34,001 nucleotides of DNA from Promethearchaeota archaeon (GTDB taxonomy: Archaea > Asgardarchaeota > Lokiarchaeia > Sigyniarchaeales > SOKP01), in NCBI GenBank assembly GCA_011364925.1, contig RDOA01000041.1, positions 1 to 34,001 of the forward strand, written 5' to 3'. The translations under genes were made by a program, and so were the position numbers. Position 1 is the first letter of the stretch; each line of letters begins with the position of its first letter. The notes under the pieces are model-generated. The model saw nothing but the letters and a program-made list of their open reading frames with translations. It searched no databases and had not been told where the DNA came from. Of the stretch, positions 8,585 to 15,320 are shown piece by piece.

Positions 8585-8797
8585 ATGGCTAAGAAAGTAT
8601 TTGCCTGGTCGCCCGTCAGAAAGTTAATGAAAGATAATGGCGCTGAAATGGTGGCTCGTGAAGCTGTTGACGCCTTAATCGACTATCTTGAAAAAGTCGC
8701 TAAAGGGGTAACGAATAAAGCTTTAGAAATGACTCGCCATGCTGGCAGGAAGAAATTAACTGATGACGATATGAGCTTGGCAATGAAATTGATGTAA
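8585..8797 (+). CDS. Archaeal histone (HMf-like, single histone fold)
   Basis: At 70 residues this has exactly the size of a minimal archaeal histone fold with no tails. Helix alpha1 is SPVRKLMKDNGA, the long alpha2 runs from about residue 22 to 53 (VAREAVDALIDYLEKVAKG onwards), and alpha3 is LTDDDMSLAMKLM, with the HAGRKKLT loop L2 between them. It should form dimers and polymerise along DNA to compact the chromosome. It is a single-gene unit with its own promoter region, inverted-repeat leader, strong ribosome binding site and downstream oligo-T terminator. Identification is essentially certain. Confidence 0.97.
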   Translation: MAKKVFAWSPVRKLMKDNGAEMVAREAVDALIDYLEKVAKGVTNKALEMTRHAGRKKLTDDDMSLAMKLM

Positions 8798-8822
8798 TTT
8801 GGATTTATTTTAAAACTTCAAC

Positions 8823-8837
8823 TTTTTATTTTTTTTT
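8823..8837 (+). terminator. Oligo-T terminator after the histone gene
   Basis: A 15-base T-rich run broken by a single A (five T, A, nine T) begins 26 bases after the histone stop. Oligo-T tracts without a strong hairpin are typical archaeal intrinsic terminators. Confidence 0.65.
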
Positions 8838-8951
8838 ACTATTTCTGTAAAATTCTAAATGAATTCAGTAAAAAACTTACCTCGAACTATCTCGAACTCT
8901 GCAATCATTAAATTAATAATGTATGGAATCTGGTTTATGTTATACAAGTGA

Positions 8952-10148
8952 TTGCTCGTGAGCGACGAAGAATTTAAACAAAAAATTTTTAGAAATGTTT
9001 GGAAATTCTATATATACAGTTTTATTTTGGGGATTCATACAGTTAGGGGTGTTTATTTACCGTATATGACTGAATGGGGTGGATTAACCTATCCGGAGAT
9101 AATGTTCTTGCAAGGTTATTTTATGCTTATGATTTTTTTGTTTGAAATCCCTTCAGGAGCTATTGCTGATTATTTGAGTAGAAGAGCAGCTTTATCTTTA
9201 TCCGCTATATTCGTGGTCTTGGCTACTTTTGCTTATAGTGTTTATCCACACATATTATTATTCTTCTTAGCTGAAACATTATGGGCGTTTAGTATTGCTT
9301 TATCGTCTGGAACTGACGAAGCTTTTATGTTTAGTACGTTAAAAACGAATAATGAAGAAAATAAATTACCAAGGGTTTTGGGAAGAGCTCAATTTATATA
9401 TGTGATTGCAAATGTTATATCCGCACCATTAGGTTCTGTAATTGCTGCCACTATTTCGTTACAGTTTACCATGACTTGTTTGGGATTGATATATATTGGA
9501 GCATTTATAACTTCTTTAACATATAAAGAACCTCCCTTTAGACGAGAAGAAAAAACCATATCATATATATCGATATTAAAGGACGGTTTTAAGGAATTAA
9601 AAAATAATAGAATTTTAAGAATCCTCTGTTTTGATAGATTATTCATAAACATTCCTGTATTCCTCTTATTCTGGACTTACCAACCCTATTTAACAGTTGT
9701 TAACATCCCCATACTGTGGTTTGGATTTATCTTATCTGCAATGAATATATTCAACGCAATGTTCAATGTTTTAATTCCAAAATTCTTGAAAAAAGTTAAT
9801 AAAAAAAAAGATTTATTGATTACTGTTAATATTATTACTGGTTTTGCATTTGTTGTATTGGGTTTTGCAGTAATTCCCGTTATTGGCATTTTAATGTTGT
9901 TTCTTATCGTGGGTTTTGGATACACTCGAGGTTTGATTTATATTAATGGAATAAATAGACAGATCGAATCTGAAAATAGAGCCACCGTTCTTAGCACGAT
10001 AAATATGTTTGGAAGCATAGCTAGGGCAATTCTCTATCCAATCATCGGTTTTATTGTAGAATGGAATCTTTTTGTAATGTTTTTAATAATTGGAATTATG
10101 ATCTTGATTCTTACTGCATTAACAAGGGTTAAGAGTGAGTATCTTTAA
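8952..10148 (+). CDS. Major facilitator superfamily (MFS) transporter
   Basis: This roughly 398-residue integral membrane protein is built of about 11-12 hydrophobic helices. After the second helix it carries the MFS loop signature in the form IPSGAIADYLSRRAALSLS, a variant of G-x-x-x-D-(R/K)-x-G-R-(R/K). Charged loops follow, including a central cytoplasmic loop at residues about 193-218. It should move a small solute across the cytoplasmic membrane by uniport, symport or antiport; the substrate cannot be read from sequence. In frame, a TGA lies just upstream, so translation starts at TTG 8952 or, equally well, at GTG 8958 (MSDEEFK). It stands alone between the histone and acetyltransferase genes. 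Confidence 0.88.
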   Translation: MLVSDEEFKQKIFRNVWKFYIYSFILGIHTVRGVYLPYMTEWGGLTYPEIMFLQGYFMLMIFLFEIPSGAIADYLSRRAALSLSAIFVVLATFAYSVYPHILLFFLAETLWAFSIALSSGTDEAFMFSTLKTNNEENKLPRVLGRAQFIYVIANVISAPLGSVIAATISLQFTMTCLGLIYIGAFITSLTYKEPPFRREEKTISYISILKDGFKELKNNRILRILCFDRLFINIPVFLLFWTYQPYLTVVNIPILWFGFILSAMNIFNAMFNVLIPKFLKKVNKKKDLLITVNIITGFAFVVLGFAVIPVIGILMLFLIVGFGYTRGLIYINGINRQIESENRATVLSTINMFGSIARAILYPIIGFIVEWNLFVMFLIIGIMILILTALTRVKSEYL

Positions 10149-10286
10149 TGCTTTTCTTTTTAAAGTAAATTTAACCGATTAAATTTTAAGAACCTAATTA
10201 CTACAAAATAGATAAAACTTTAAAATCTTCAAATATTTACTATCACTGTTCAAGTTTAGATAATCAAGTAAAAAATAATTTGAATT

Positions 10287-10877
10287 ATGAGTGAACTAAA
10301 AGAAACCGAAACAGGAATAGATGAAGTGTTTCCTTTCATTGAAGGAGAAATCATAGATTTAGTCGCTGGAAATTCCAACTGGGCAAAATTACATTGTAAG
10401 TGGAATAATGCTCCGAACGTACGTCATTACGCTCGAAATTTGTGGCCTATTACACTTGAAGAAGTAAAAAAGTGGTTTGATCCTTCAGTAGAAGGGCGCA
10501 CGAGGGACTTCGTTGTATTTACGATCTATCATAAGGCGGAAGAACGCCCAATCGGTACGATCGGTTTTGGTCGAATTAGATGGGTAGATCGTCGTGCGTC
10601 GATTTCTGGAGTTATTGGAGAGGTAGATTTATGGGGTCGAGGAATTATGCTTGAAGCGGCTAAATTATTAGTCGAATATGGTTTTCGTGAATTAAATTTG
10701 CATAAAATTAACGCAGAGTTGTTATCATCCGATAAAAGATCACTTCGGGTCGCAGAAAAATTAGGTTTTAAAAAAGAAGCAGTTTTTAAAGAACAGATGT
10801 ACGTTGATGGACAGTATCAGGATATAGAGAAACTCTCACTTTTTAAGAGGGATTGGCTAAAATTGAATACGTTGTGA
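10287..10877 (+). CDS. GNAT-family N-acetyltransferase, RimJ/RimL type (copy 1 of 3)
   Basis: This 196-residue protein belongs to the GNAT fold. It has RPIGTIGFGRI for beta strands 2-4, the acetyl-CoA pyrophosphate-binding loop in DLWGRGIMLEAAKLLVEYGF, and the C-terminal RimJ/RimL-type signature RSLRVAEKLGFKKEAVFKE followed by VDGQYQDIEKLSLFKRDW. The family acetylates protein N-termini, lysines or small amines; the substrate here is unknown. It is the first of three tandem paralogues and is very similar to the next one, especially at RPIGTIGFG and YVDGQY. Spacing to copy 2 is about 30 bases, so co-transcription is likely. Confidence 0.9.
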   Translation: MSELKETETGIDEVFPFIEGEIIDLVAGNSNWAKLHCKWNNAPNVRHYARNLWPITLEEVKKWFDPSVEGRTRDFVVFTIYHKAEERPIGTIGFGRIRWVDRRASISGVIGEVDLWGRGIMLEAAKLLVEYGFRELNLHKINAELLSSDKRSLRVAEKLGFKKEAVFKEQMYVDGQYQDIEKLSLFKRDWLKLNTL

Positions 10878-10907
10878 GTAAAAAACTTTTTTATAGAGAG
10901 GTTGGAT

Positions 10908-11501
10908 ATGATAGAAAAAAACAAAGAAAACGACAATAAGTTTGAGGTTTTTCCCTTTATCAAGGGAGATACCATTGACTTGGTTGTTAACAATTCTAAG
11001 TGGTTAGATTTAAGAACCAAATGGGAGAATGATCCAGAAGTAAGACGATATGCTCGCAACACCTGGCCGCGTACAGTTGAGGAATTAAAAAAATGGACCG
11101 AACCTGCGCCGAGAGGACAAATTAAGGAATTTATAAATCTAGTTATATATCATAAGCAAGATAAGAGGCCAATCGGCACTATTGGATTTGGTCATATAGA
11201 TTGGGTAAATCGTAATGCGAATATTGCTGCTATGATAGGAGAACCCGAGTATTGGGGAAAGGGGATAATAGGGGAAGCTTCTAAATTAGTAATTGACTAT
11301 GGTTTTAACGAATTGAATTTTCATAAAATATATGCTGGGATCTATAAACCGAATGAAAGGTCTCTTCGAGCAGCCGAAAAGCTAGGTTTTCAAAAAGAAG
11401 GCGTCCTTAAAGAAGAACAATATGTTGACGGGCAATATCACGATATGCATAAGTTCGCTCTCTTCAAAAGAGATTGGATTAAATTAAACGAGAACGAGTA
11501 A
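10908..11501 (+). CDS. GNAT-family N-acetyltransferase, RimJ/RimL type (copy 2 of 3)
   Basis: The protein is clearly paralogous to the preceding gene, sharing FPFIxGxxIDLV, RxYARNxWPxT, RPIGTIGFG, RSLRxAEKLGF and EQYVDGQYHD. Its acetyl-CoA loop is canonical (YWGKGIIGEASKLV), better conserved than in the other two copies. A TTG at 10902 would give a slightly longer protein, but GAGAGG at 10896-10901 is a Shine-Dalgarno placed 6 bases before ATG 10908, so I prefer the ATG. Substrate unknown. It sits in an apparent operon with its two paralogues. Confidence 0.9.
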   Translation: MIEKNKENDNKFEVFPFIKGDTIDLVVNNSKWLDLRTKWENDPEVRRYARNTWPRTVEELKKWTEPAPRGQIKEFINLVIYHKQDKRPIGTIGFGHIDWVNRNANIAAMIGEPEYWGKGIIGEASKLVIDYGFNELNFHKIYAGIYKPNERSLRAAEKLGFQKEGVLKEEQYVDGQYHDMHKFALFKRDWIKLNENE

Positions 11502-11519
11502 CACAGTTTTGATATCAAT

Positions 11520-12116
11520 ATGAGCGATCAAAGAATCTCGGTATTTATTACAGGAAACTTAGTGGACTTAATCCCTTTAAATAGTGAACACATTAATTTA
11601 TATGCGAAATGGGAAAATGATCCTTATGTACGTTTATACTCACGTAACATAATTCCGAAAACACCTGAAGATATGACAAGATTTTTAGAACCTTCTGAAA
11701 AAGGAACTATGAAGGAAGAGATAAGCTTTGAAGTATGGCATCAAAAAGATAACAAACCTATAGGATACGGAGAAGTTGCTGATATCGATTGGTATAGTCA
11801 AATAGGATGGTTGGGTTTAGTTATAGGAGAACCCGAATATTGGGGGCAGAAAATAGGAGAGGAAGTAATAGCTTTAATGATAGAGTACGCTTTTAGCGAA
11901 TTAAATTTTTTTAAACTGCACGCTGGAGTAATTTCCGCTAACATTGGATCTTGGAAATGTATCGAAAAGAATGGTTTTATCCGTGAAGCCATCCTAAGAA
12001 ATGAAACTTATGTTCATGGAAAATATTACGATTATTTTATTTATTCGCTCTTTAAAGATAATTGGGTAGAAAATAAAAAACAAATAACTCAAAAAAGAAA
12101 AAATAATAAATTTTAA
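11520..12116 (+). CDS. GNAT-family N-acetyltransferase, RimJ/RimL type (copy 3 of 3, diverged)
   Basis: The third paralogue has 198 residues and keeps the overall pattern (KWENDPYVRLYSRN, PIGYGEVADIDW, GEPEYWGQKIGEEVIALMIEYAF, GSWKCIEKNGFIREAILRNE). It differs in the acetyl-CoA loop, where WGKG is replaced by WGQK, and the VDGQYxD segment has become VHGKYYD. It therefore probably has a different substrate or weaker cofactor binding. It starts 18 bases after copy 2 and ends with a lysine-rich tail. The convergent MoaD/ThiS gene begins only 7 bases beyond its stop. Confidence 0.87.
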   Translation: MSDQRISVFITGNLVDLIPLNSEHINLYAKWENDPYVRLYSRNIIPKTPEDMTRFLEPSEKGTMKEEISFEVWHQKDNKPIGYGEVADIDWYSQIGWLGLVIGEPEYWGQKIGEEVIALMIEYAFSELNFFKLHAGVISANIGSWKCIEKNGFIREAILRNETYVHGKYYDYFIYSLFKDNWVENKKQITQKRKNNKF

Positions 12117-12123
12117 TTCTACT

Positions 12124-12375
12124 TTATCCTCCCGCGAGTGGAGGGAAAATCGCTACAATATCACCGTTTTTTATAACAGTTTCTTTTGTTTGGTGTGGAA
12201 GACCGTTAATGAGAATAATTAATTTTGTTTTTTCTGAAATCTCATACATTTCTAAAATAGTATTTACAGTACTACCTCGATGTAAGGTTATACTTTCCTT
12301 AGCTGGAGCAAAATTTCGTAATGTAGCAAAAAATTTCACTGTTACACTGATCTCTTCTCCTTTATTCGTCTTCAT
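12124..12375 (-). CDS. MoaD/ThiS-family beta-grasp sulfur carrier protein (C-terminal Gly-Gly)
   Basis: The 83-residue protein has the ubiquitin-like beta-grasp pattern VTVKFFATLRNFAPAKESI, ILINGLPHQ, NGDIVAIFPPLAGG and ends exactly in Gly-Gly. That terminus is activated as a thiocarboxylate in MoaD, ThiS and SAMP proteins. Being the last gene of the AOR operon, it most likely supplies dithiolene sulfur for the tungsten pterin cofactor; tRNA thiolation or protein modification are alternatives. Its start overlaps the end of the preceding gene by 14 bases, so translation is coupled. Confidence 0.85.
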   Translation of the reverse strand: MKTNKGEEISVTVKFFATLRNFAPAKESITLHRGSTVNTILEMYEISEKTKLIILINGLPHQTKETVIKNGDIVAIFPPLAGG

Positions 12376-12649
12376 GTCTTGTGAAATACCATTTGTATAA
12401 TAGTTTCATATTACTCGGGAATAAACCAACGCGATCGCCATCTCTAACTTTTTTAGAAAATCCCGAATAGGTTCCATTGACGAATAGATGGCCCGTGTCT
12501 TCATTTTCAATTCCATATTTCTCTAATATATCTGAAATAGTATTTATTCCATCACTCTCAATATGCAAATTTAGGGGTAATGAGTTAGTAGCTTCAAAAC
12601 CCTTAATTTTTTTCCGTAAGTCTCCAAAAATTTTCACTAAGATGGCCAT
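12362..12649 (-). CDS. MoaD-like beta-grasp protein lacking the Gly-Gly tail
   Basis: This 95-residue product looks like a second beta-grasp protein: AILVKIFGDLRKKI at the start, then TISDILEKYGIENEDTGHLFVNG and VRDGDRVGLFPSNMKLLY. After the FPP-equivalent segment (LFPSN) it continues with an aromatic and charged tail rather than ending in Gly-Gly. It therefore cannot work as a classical sulfur carrier unless it is processed. It lies 8 bases after the AOR gene and overlaps the Gly-Gly partner. A scaffold or chaperone role in AOR maturation is a guess. Confidence 0.72.
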   Translation of the reverse strand: MAILVKIFGDLRKKIKGFEATNSLPLNLHIESDGINTISDILEKYGIENEDTGHLFVNGTYSGFSKKVRDGDRVGLFPSNMKLLYKWYFTRHEDE

Positions 12650-12657
12650 TTTTTAAA

Positions 12658-14391
12658 TTATCCGCCCCAAACCTTGTCTAATTCCTCGTCCGTAACACCA
12701 AAAACATCATTACCAGGGGGTAAAGGCTCTTTTAAAAAGAACTCGGGTAATCTATCGTGTTTGTTAGTAAAACCTGCTGCTTTATTAAACTCTCTTTCAG
12801 TATCGATGATTGATTGTCCGTAACCGGGAACGTCATTAACAGTAAGGTTTGTGCCCAATACGCCATTTAATGTATCAACGACGCCTTCTAACCCTTCGGC
12901 AATATCTAAAATTGCAAAGGCAATGAAGAGACAATATCCTGTCGAATCCACTGCAGCAGTAGCAACTTGCAAGTTTCGCGATAACTCAGCTTTCTTAGTG
13001 TCTTTAGGATCTGCTGTACCGCCCACTCCTAGAATTTCGGTCGCAATTGCGTATCCAGCTGTGTGATCTGCACCCTGAGTTGTTGTTGCGTAAGTTACAC
13101 CTATTCCTTTTATTGCCCGTGGATCATACGCTGGCAGACTCTGCCCTTTAACAACTGGAACTCTGGTTACTCCATAAGCTTGTCCAACAAATGCGGCACC
13201 GTTAGCTAAAATTCTCCCTGTAGGTGTTTTATTCTTAATTTCGTCCATTAATTTTAAAGCATCTTTACCGTCCCCAAAATCAATTAATCCACCTTCCATT
13301 GCTACTCCAAGCAAGCCACCTGCTTCAATTGTATCCAGACCTAAATCGTTACACGCTCTATTTAGTTCTCCAATGGTATCTAAATCGTAAATCCCGCAGT
13401 TAGGACCTAGTGCCCAAACGCTTTCGTACTCTAAAACACCAACTGGCTCTTTTCCTCCAGGTTTTGTCCACACTTCCGAACATTGAATAATACATCCTGG
13501 GCTACAAAAGTGAGGACGAGCGCCTCCTCGTTTTTTGATTTCATCAGCTTTCACTTCTCCAGATACTTTTTCAGATTGATCATCTTGACCTGCCGAAAAG
13601 TTCCGTTGTGGTAAACCTCCAGCTTCGTTGATAATATTAACAAGCACACTTGTACCATATGAGTTTAAAGCCCCACCTGGTTTAGTTACATCGTGAGTTG
13701 TTAGGGCATCTCTTAACTTTTTAACACCCATATCAAAAGCTTCTTGATTTTTTATTTCCACTCCTGGAGCTCCTGTTTCGTCAACAATTATGAATTTTAA
13801 TCCTTTTGAAGCCATAACAGCTCCAAGTCCACCTCGACCTGCGTATCGACTAGGTAAGCCTTCAGGATCGTTAAAACATACGCCTGAGGCAGCTCCCATT
13901 AATTCACCCGCAATACCCGTGGCACAAATACCTACTTTATCTCCAAATTCTTTGAATAAATCTTTGTAGACTCCATATAGCCCCTTTCCAAACCATTTTT
14001 GAGCGTCCATGAATTCAACGCCATCCATTGTGACTTTAAGTAGGTGATAATGATCCTTCTGTTGCCCTTCAACTACAATTGCTGCTATCCTCATTCTTGC
14101 TAATTTTTGAGAGAAACTGGTCCCAGCATTTGCCTCCTTTATACCTCCTGTTAATGGAGATTTTGCTCCAACTGAAATTCGTCCGGAAGTTGGAGCTTTT
14201 GTTCCTGTTACCAAACCAGGAGCAAATACAAGCTTATTATTTGGACCTAATGGATGGCAAAGTGGATCAACTTCCTTCGCAACGATAGTCGATGTAAGAG
14301 CGCGTCCACCTAAAGCTACGAAATCCGCTGGTAAATCTTCAAATTTCGCTTCAAGTTTTGTCATATCTACTCTTAAAATTCTTTTTGACAT
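12658..14391 (-). CDS. aor: Tungsten-containing aldehyde:ferredoxin oxidoreductase (AOR)
   Basis: The 577-residue enzyme oxidises aldehydes to acids with ferredoxin as acceptor, using a bis-tungstopterin and one 4Fe-4S cluster in the cytoplasm. The N-terminal AOR domain shows LGGRALTSTIVAKEVDP, GPNNKLVFAPGLVTGTKAP and SGRISVGAKSPLTGGIKEAN. Cluster ligands are HFCSPGCIIQC near residues 295-303, with the distal cysteine in GYCLFIAF near residue 484. ATTTQGADHTAGYA is the usual pterin-side segment. The spacing C-x3-C-x3-C differs from C-x2-C-x3-C of the Pyrococcus enzyme. The start has a clear Shine-Dalgarno (GAGGTG) upstream. It leads a three-gene operon with two beta-grasp proteins. Length is slightly short of the usual 600 but complete. 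Confidence 0.93.
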   Translation of the reverse strand: MSKRILRVDMTKLEAKFEDLPADFVALGGRALTSTIVAKEVDPLCHPLGPNNKLVFAPGLVTGTKAPTSGRISVGAKSPLTGGIKEANAGTSFSQKLARMRIAAIVVEGQQKDHYHLLKVTMDGVEFMDAQKWFGKGLYGVYKDLFKEFGDKVGICATGIAGELMGAASGVCFNDPEGLPSRYAGRGGLGAVMASKGLKFIIVDETGAPGVEIKNQEAFDMGVKKLRDALTTHDVTKPGGALNSYGTSVLVNIINEAGGLPQRNFSAGQDDQSEKVSGEVKADEIKKRGGARPHFCSPGCIIQCSEVWTKPGGKEPVGVLEYESVWALGPNCGIYDLDTIGELNRACNDLGLDTIEAGGLLGVAMEGGLIDFGDGKDALKLMDEIKNKTPTGRILANGAAFVGQAYGVTRVPVVKGQSLPAYDPRAIKGIGVTYATTTQGADHTAGYAIATEILGVGGTADPKDTKKAELSRNLQVATAAVDSTGYCLFIAFAILDIAEGLEGVVDTLNGVLGTNLTVNDVPGYGQSIIDTEREFNKAAGFTNKHDRLPEFFLKEPLPPGNDVFGVTDEELDKVWGG

Positions 14392-14513
14392 AATTTCACC
14401 TCTTTTTTAGGCATTTAATGTTGTGTTAGAATGGTATTTAAATTTACGTTATGCATGGTATGTAATAACGCGTTCCCTTTCGTTTAGACAAAAGAAAGCA
14501 GGCCCGGGGAGAT

Positions 14514-14542
14514 GTGTTCATAAACGAGAAGTACGTTTCATA
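14514..14542 (-). other. tRNA-Arg intron 2 (29 nt, T-loop position 58/59)
   Basis: The central helix is GTTC (53-56) with GAAC in the intron, with bulges AAT and ACA cut as AA^T and AC^A. The rest of the intron forms its own hairpin (ATGAAACG with CGTTTAT, one bulged G). Excision yields the consensus T-loop TTCAAAT joined to CTCCC, which strongly supports the boundaries. Confidence 0.85.
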
Positions 14543-14563
14543 TTGAACTCCCGACCTTCTGCT

Positions 14564-14581
14564 GTCTCCAATCTAAGGAAG
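14564..14581 (-). other. tRNA-Arg intron 1 (18 nt, position 37/38)
   Basis: The exon bases CTCC (32-35) pair with GGAG inside the intron, giving a 4-bp central helix. The 3-base bulges are TAC and ACA, cut as TA^C and AC^A. These are canonical bulge-helix-bulge cleavage positions. There is no second helix beyond the central one, so it is a reduced (bulge-helix-loop) form. Confidence 0.87.
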
Positions 14582-14828
14582 TAGGAGGCAGCTGCGATAT
14601 CCATGCTTCGCTACGGGCCTTTATATATTAAAAATTCTAGTAATTAATACCATAAATGTTTTTTGATTCTCAATAGCACATCATTTAAAAAGCCATTAAA
14701 AGCTTGGTTGTTTAATGTGTTCTTTTTAAACTTCTAAGAATAAATAAACAAAAGGTTTTAATTATCAATTTCAATGTAAATTATTATAATAGATTTTTTT
14801 GAACTATTTTGTTTTAGTGTTAATCAAT

Positions 14829-15101
14829 ATGGAAAGGAGAAATTATCAACAGGGTAGACCTAACAGACCTATAGACTATCTAAAGAACTCTGTTAATAAG
14901 GTCATTTTAATAAAAGTTAAGCGAAATCGTTTGTTTAGAGGAATGCTTATGGGTTTTGATGAACATCTTAATCTCTATCTTGAAGGAACAAGTCAACTTT
15001 TCGAATATATGGACGAAGATGGAGCGATTAAGGAAGAACACGAAACTCTAGGAAATATCGTCGTCAGGGGCGATAATGTGATATTTGTTAATCTAGCCTA
15101 G
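14829..15101 (+). CDS. Sm-like archaeal protein (SmAP/LSm)
   Basis: The 90-residue protein has Sm1 in FRGMLMGFDEHLNLYLEG and Sm2 in LGNIVVRGDNVIFVNL, with the archaeal N-terminus ERRNYQQGRPNRPIDYL. SmAPs form heptameric rings that bind U-rich RNA and take part in RNA processing. A TTG at 14799 extends the frame by ten hydrophobic residues, but family alignment of MERRNYQ and the TATA-like element at about 14782-14790 favour ATG 14829. In many archaea the lsm gene is followed by ribosomal protein L37e; I cannot find L37e in the following 219 bases. Confidence 0.93.
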   Translation: MERRNYQQGRPNRPIDYLKNSVNKVILIKVKRNRLFRGMLMGFDEHLNLYLEGTSQLFEYMDEDGAIKEEHETLGNIVVRGDNVIFVNLA

Positions 15102-15175
15102 GTTCGGGATCCCTTCCTCTGCTAGATTACCGAACGGGCGGAAAAGATTGCAAATCTCGAATTGGTAGATACCCT
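15102..15175 (+). other. Structured, relatively GC-rich segment downstream of lsm
   Basis: Three hairpins follow the lsm stop in series. The first is GTTCGG with CCGAAC, extended by ATC with GAT. The second is AGATT-GCA-AATCT. The third is GGTA-GA-TACC. No start codon and open frame of note is present, and no T-run follows, so it is not a plain terminator. It could be a small RNA or 3' UTR structure; I could not fit it to a tRNA. Confidence 0.35.
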
Positions 15176-15320
15176 GAAATTATTAATGATATTTAACGAA
15201 AAAGTTATGCGCAAATTTTAAATGCAGTCCCAATTATCATTAAGATCAAATAAAAACTTATTAGGTCTTGAGTCTTCTTCAAATAGTAGGTAATGAAATT
15301 ATATTGAAGCAATTTGACAC

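Larger units (their letters stand above)
14499..14620 (-). tRNA. tRNA-Arg (anticodon CCU) with two introns
   Basis: Read on the minus strand from 14620, the acceptor AGGCCCG pairs perfectly with CGGGCCT (14506-14500) and is followed by discriminator G at 14499; no CCA is encoded. The D-arm is GCGA/TCGC with a loop containing GG and A20. The anticodon loop is CT-CCT-A then A38 after splicing, giving anticodon CCU. The variable loop is AGGTC. The T-stem GGGAG/CTCCC closes a T-loop that becomes TTCAAAT only after removal of a second intron. Stem 28-31/39-42 is paired; 27-43 is a G-A mismatch. A20 and C35 match known tRNA-Arg identity elements. Spliced length is 75 nt. Found by hand folding; no covariance model was run. 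Confidence 0.9.
14392..14828. other. Intergenic region containing tRNA-Arg and two promoters
   Basis: Between the divergent AOR and Sm-like genes I see no protein gene. The centre is the tRNA-Arg gene on the minus strand. The left end is the AOR leader with its Shine-Dalgarno, and the right end holds a TATA-like ATTATAATAG upstream of the Sm-like gene. Confidence 0.6.

Noticed and set aside
14799-14828. N-terminal extension of the Sm-like protein from TTG 14799
   Set aside because: The ten extra residues are hydrophobic and unlike the family; ATG 14829 gives the normal archaeal SmAP start.
15102-15180. Possible tRNA or permuted tRNA half behind lsm
   Set aside because: An acceptor-like GTTCGG/CCGAAC and a D-arm-like segment can be drawn on the minus strand, but no anticodon arm or T-arm with TTCRA can be placed.
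15102-15320. Ribosomal protein L37e gene, expected after lsm in many archaea
   Set aside because: No frame with the zinc-binding C-x2-C pattern or L37e N-terminus is present.
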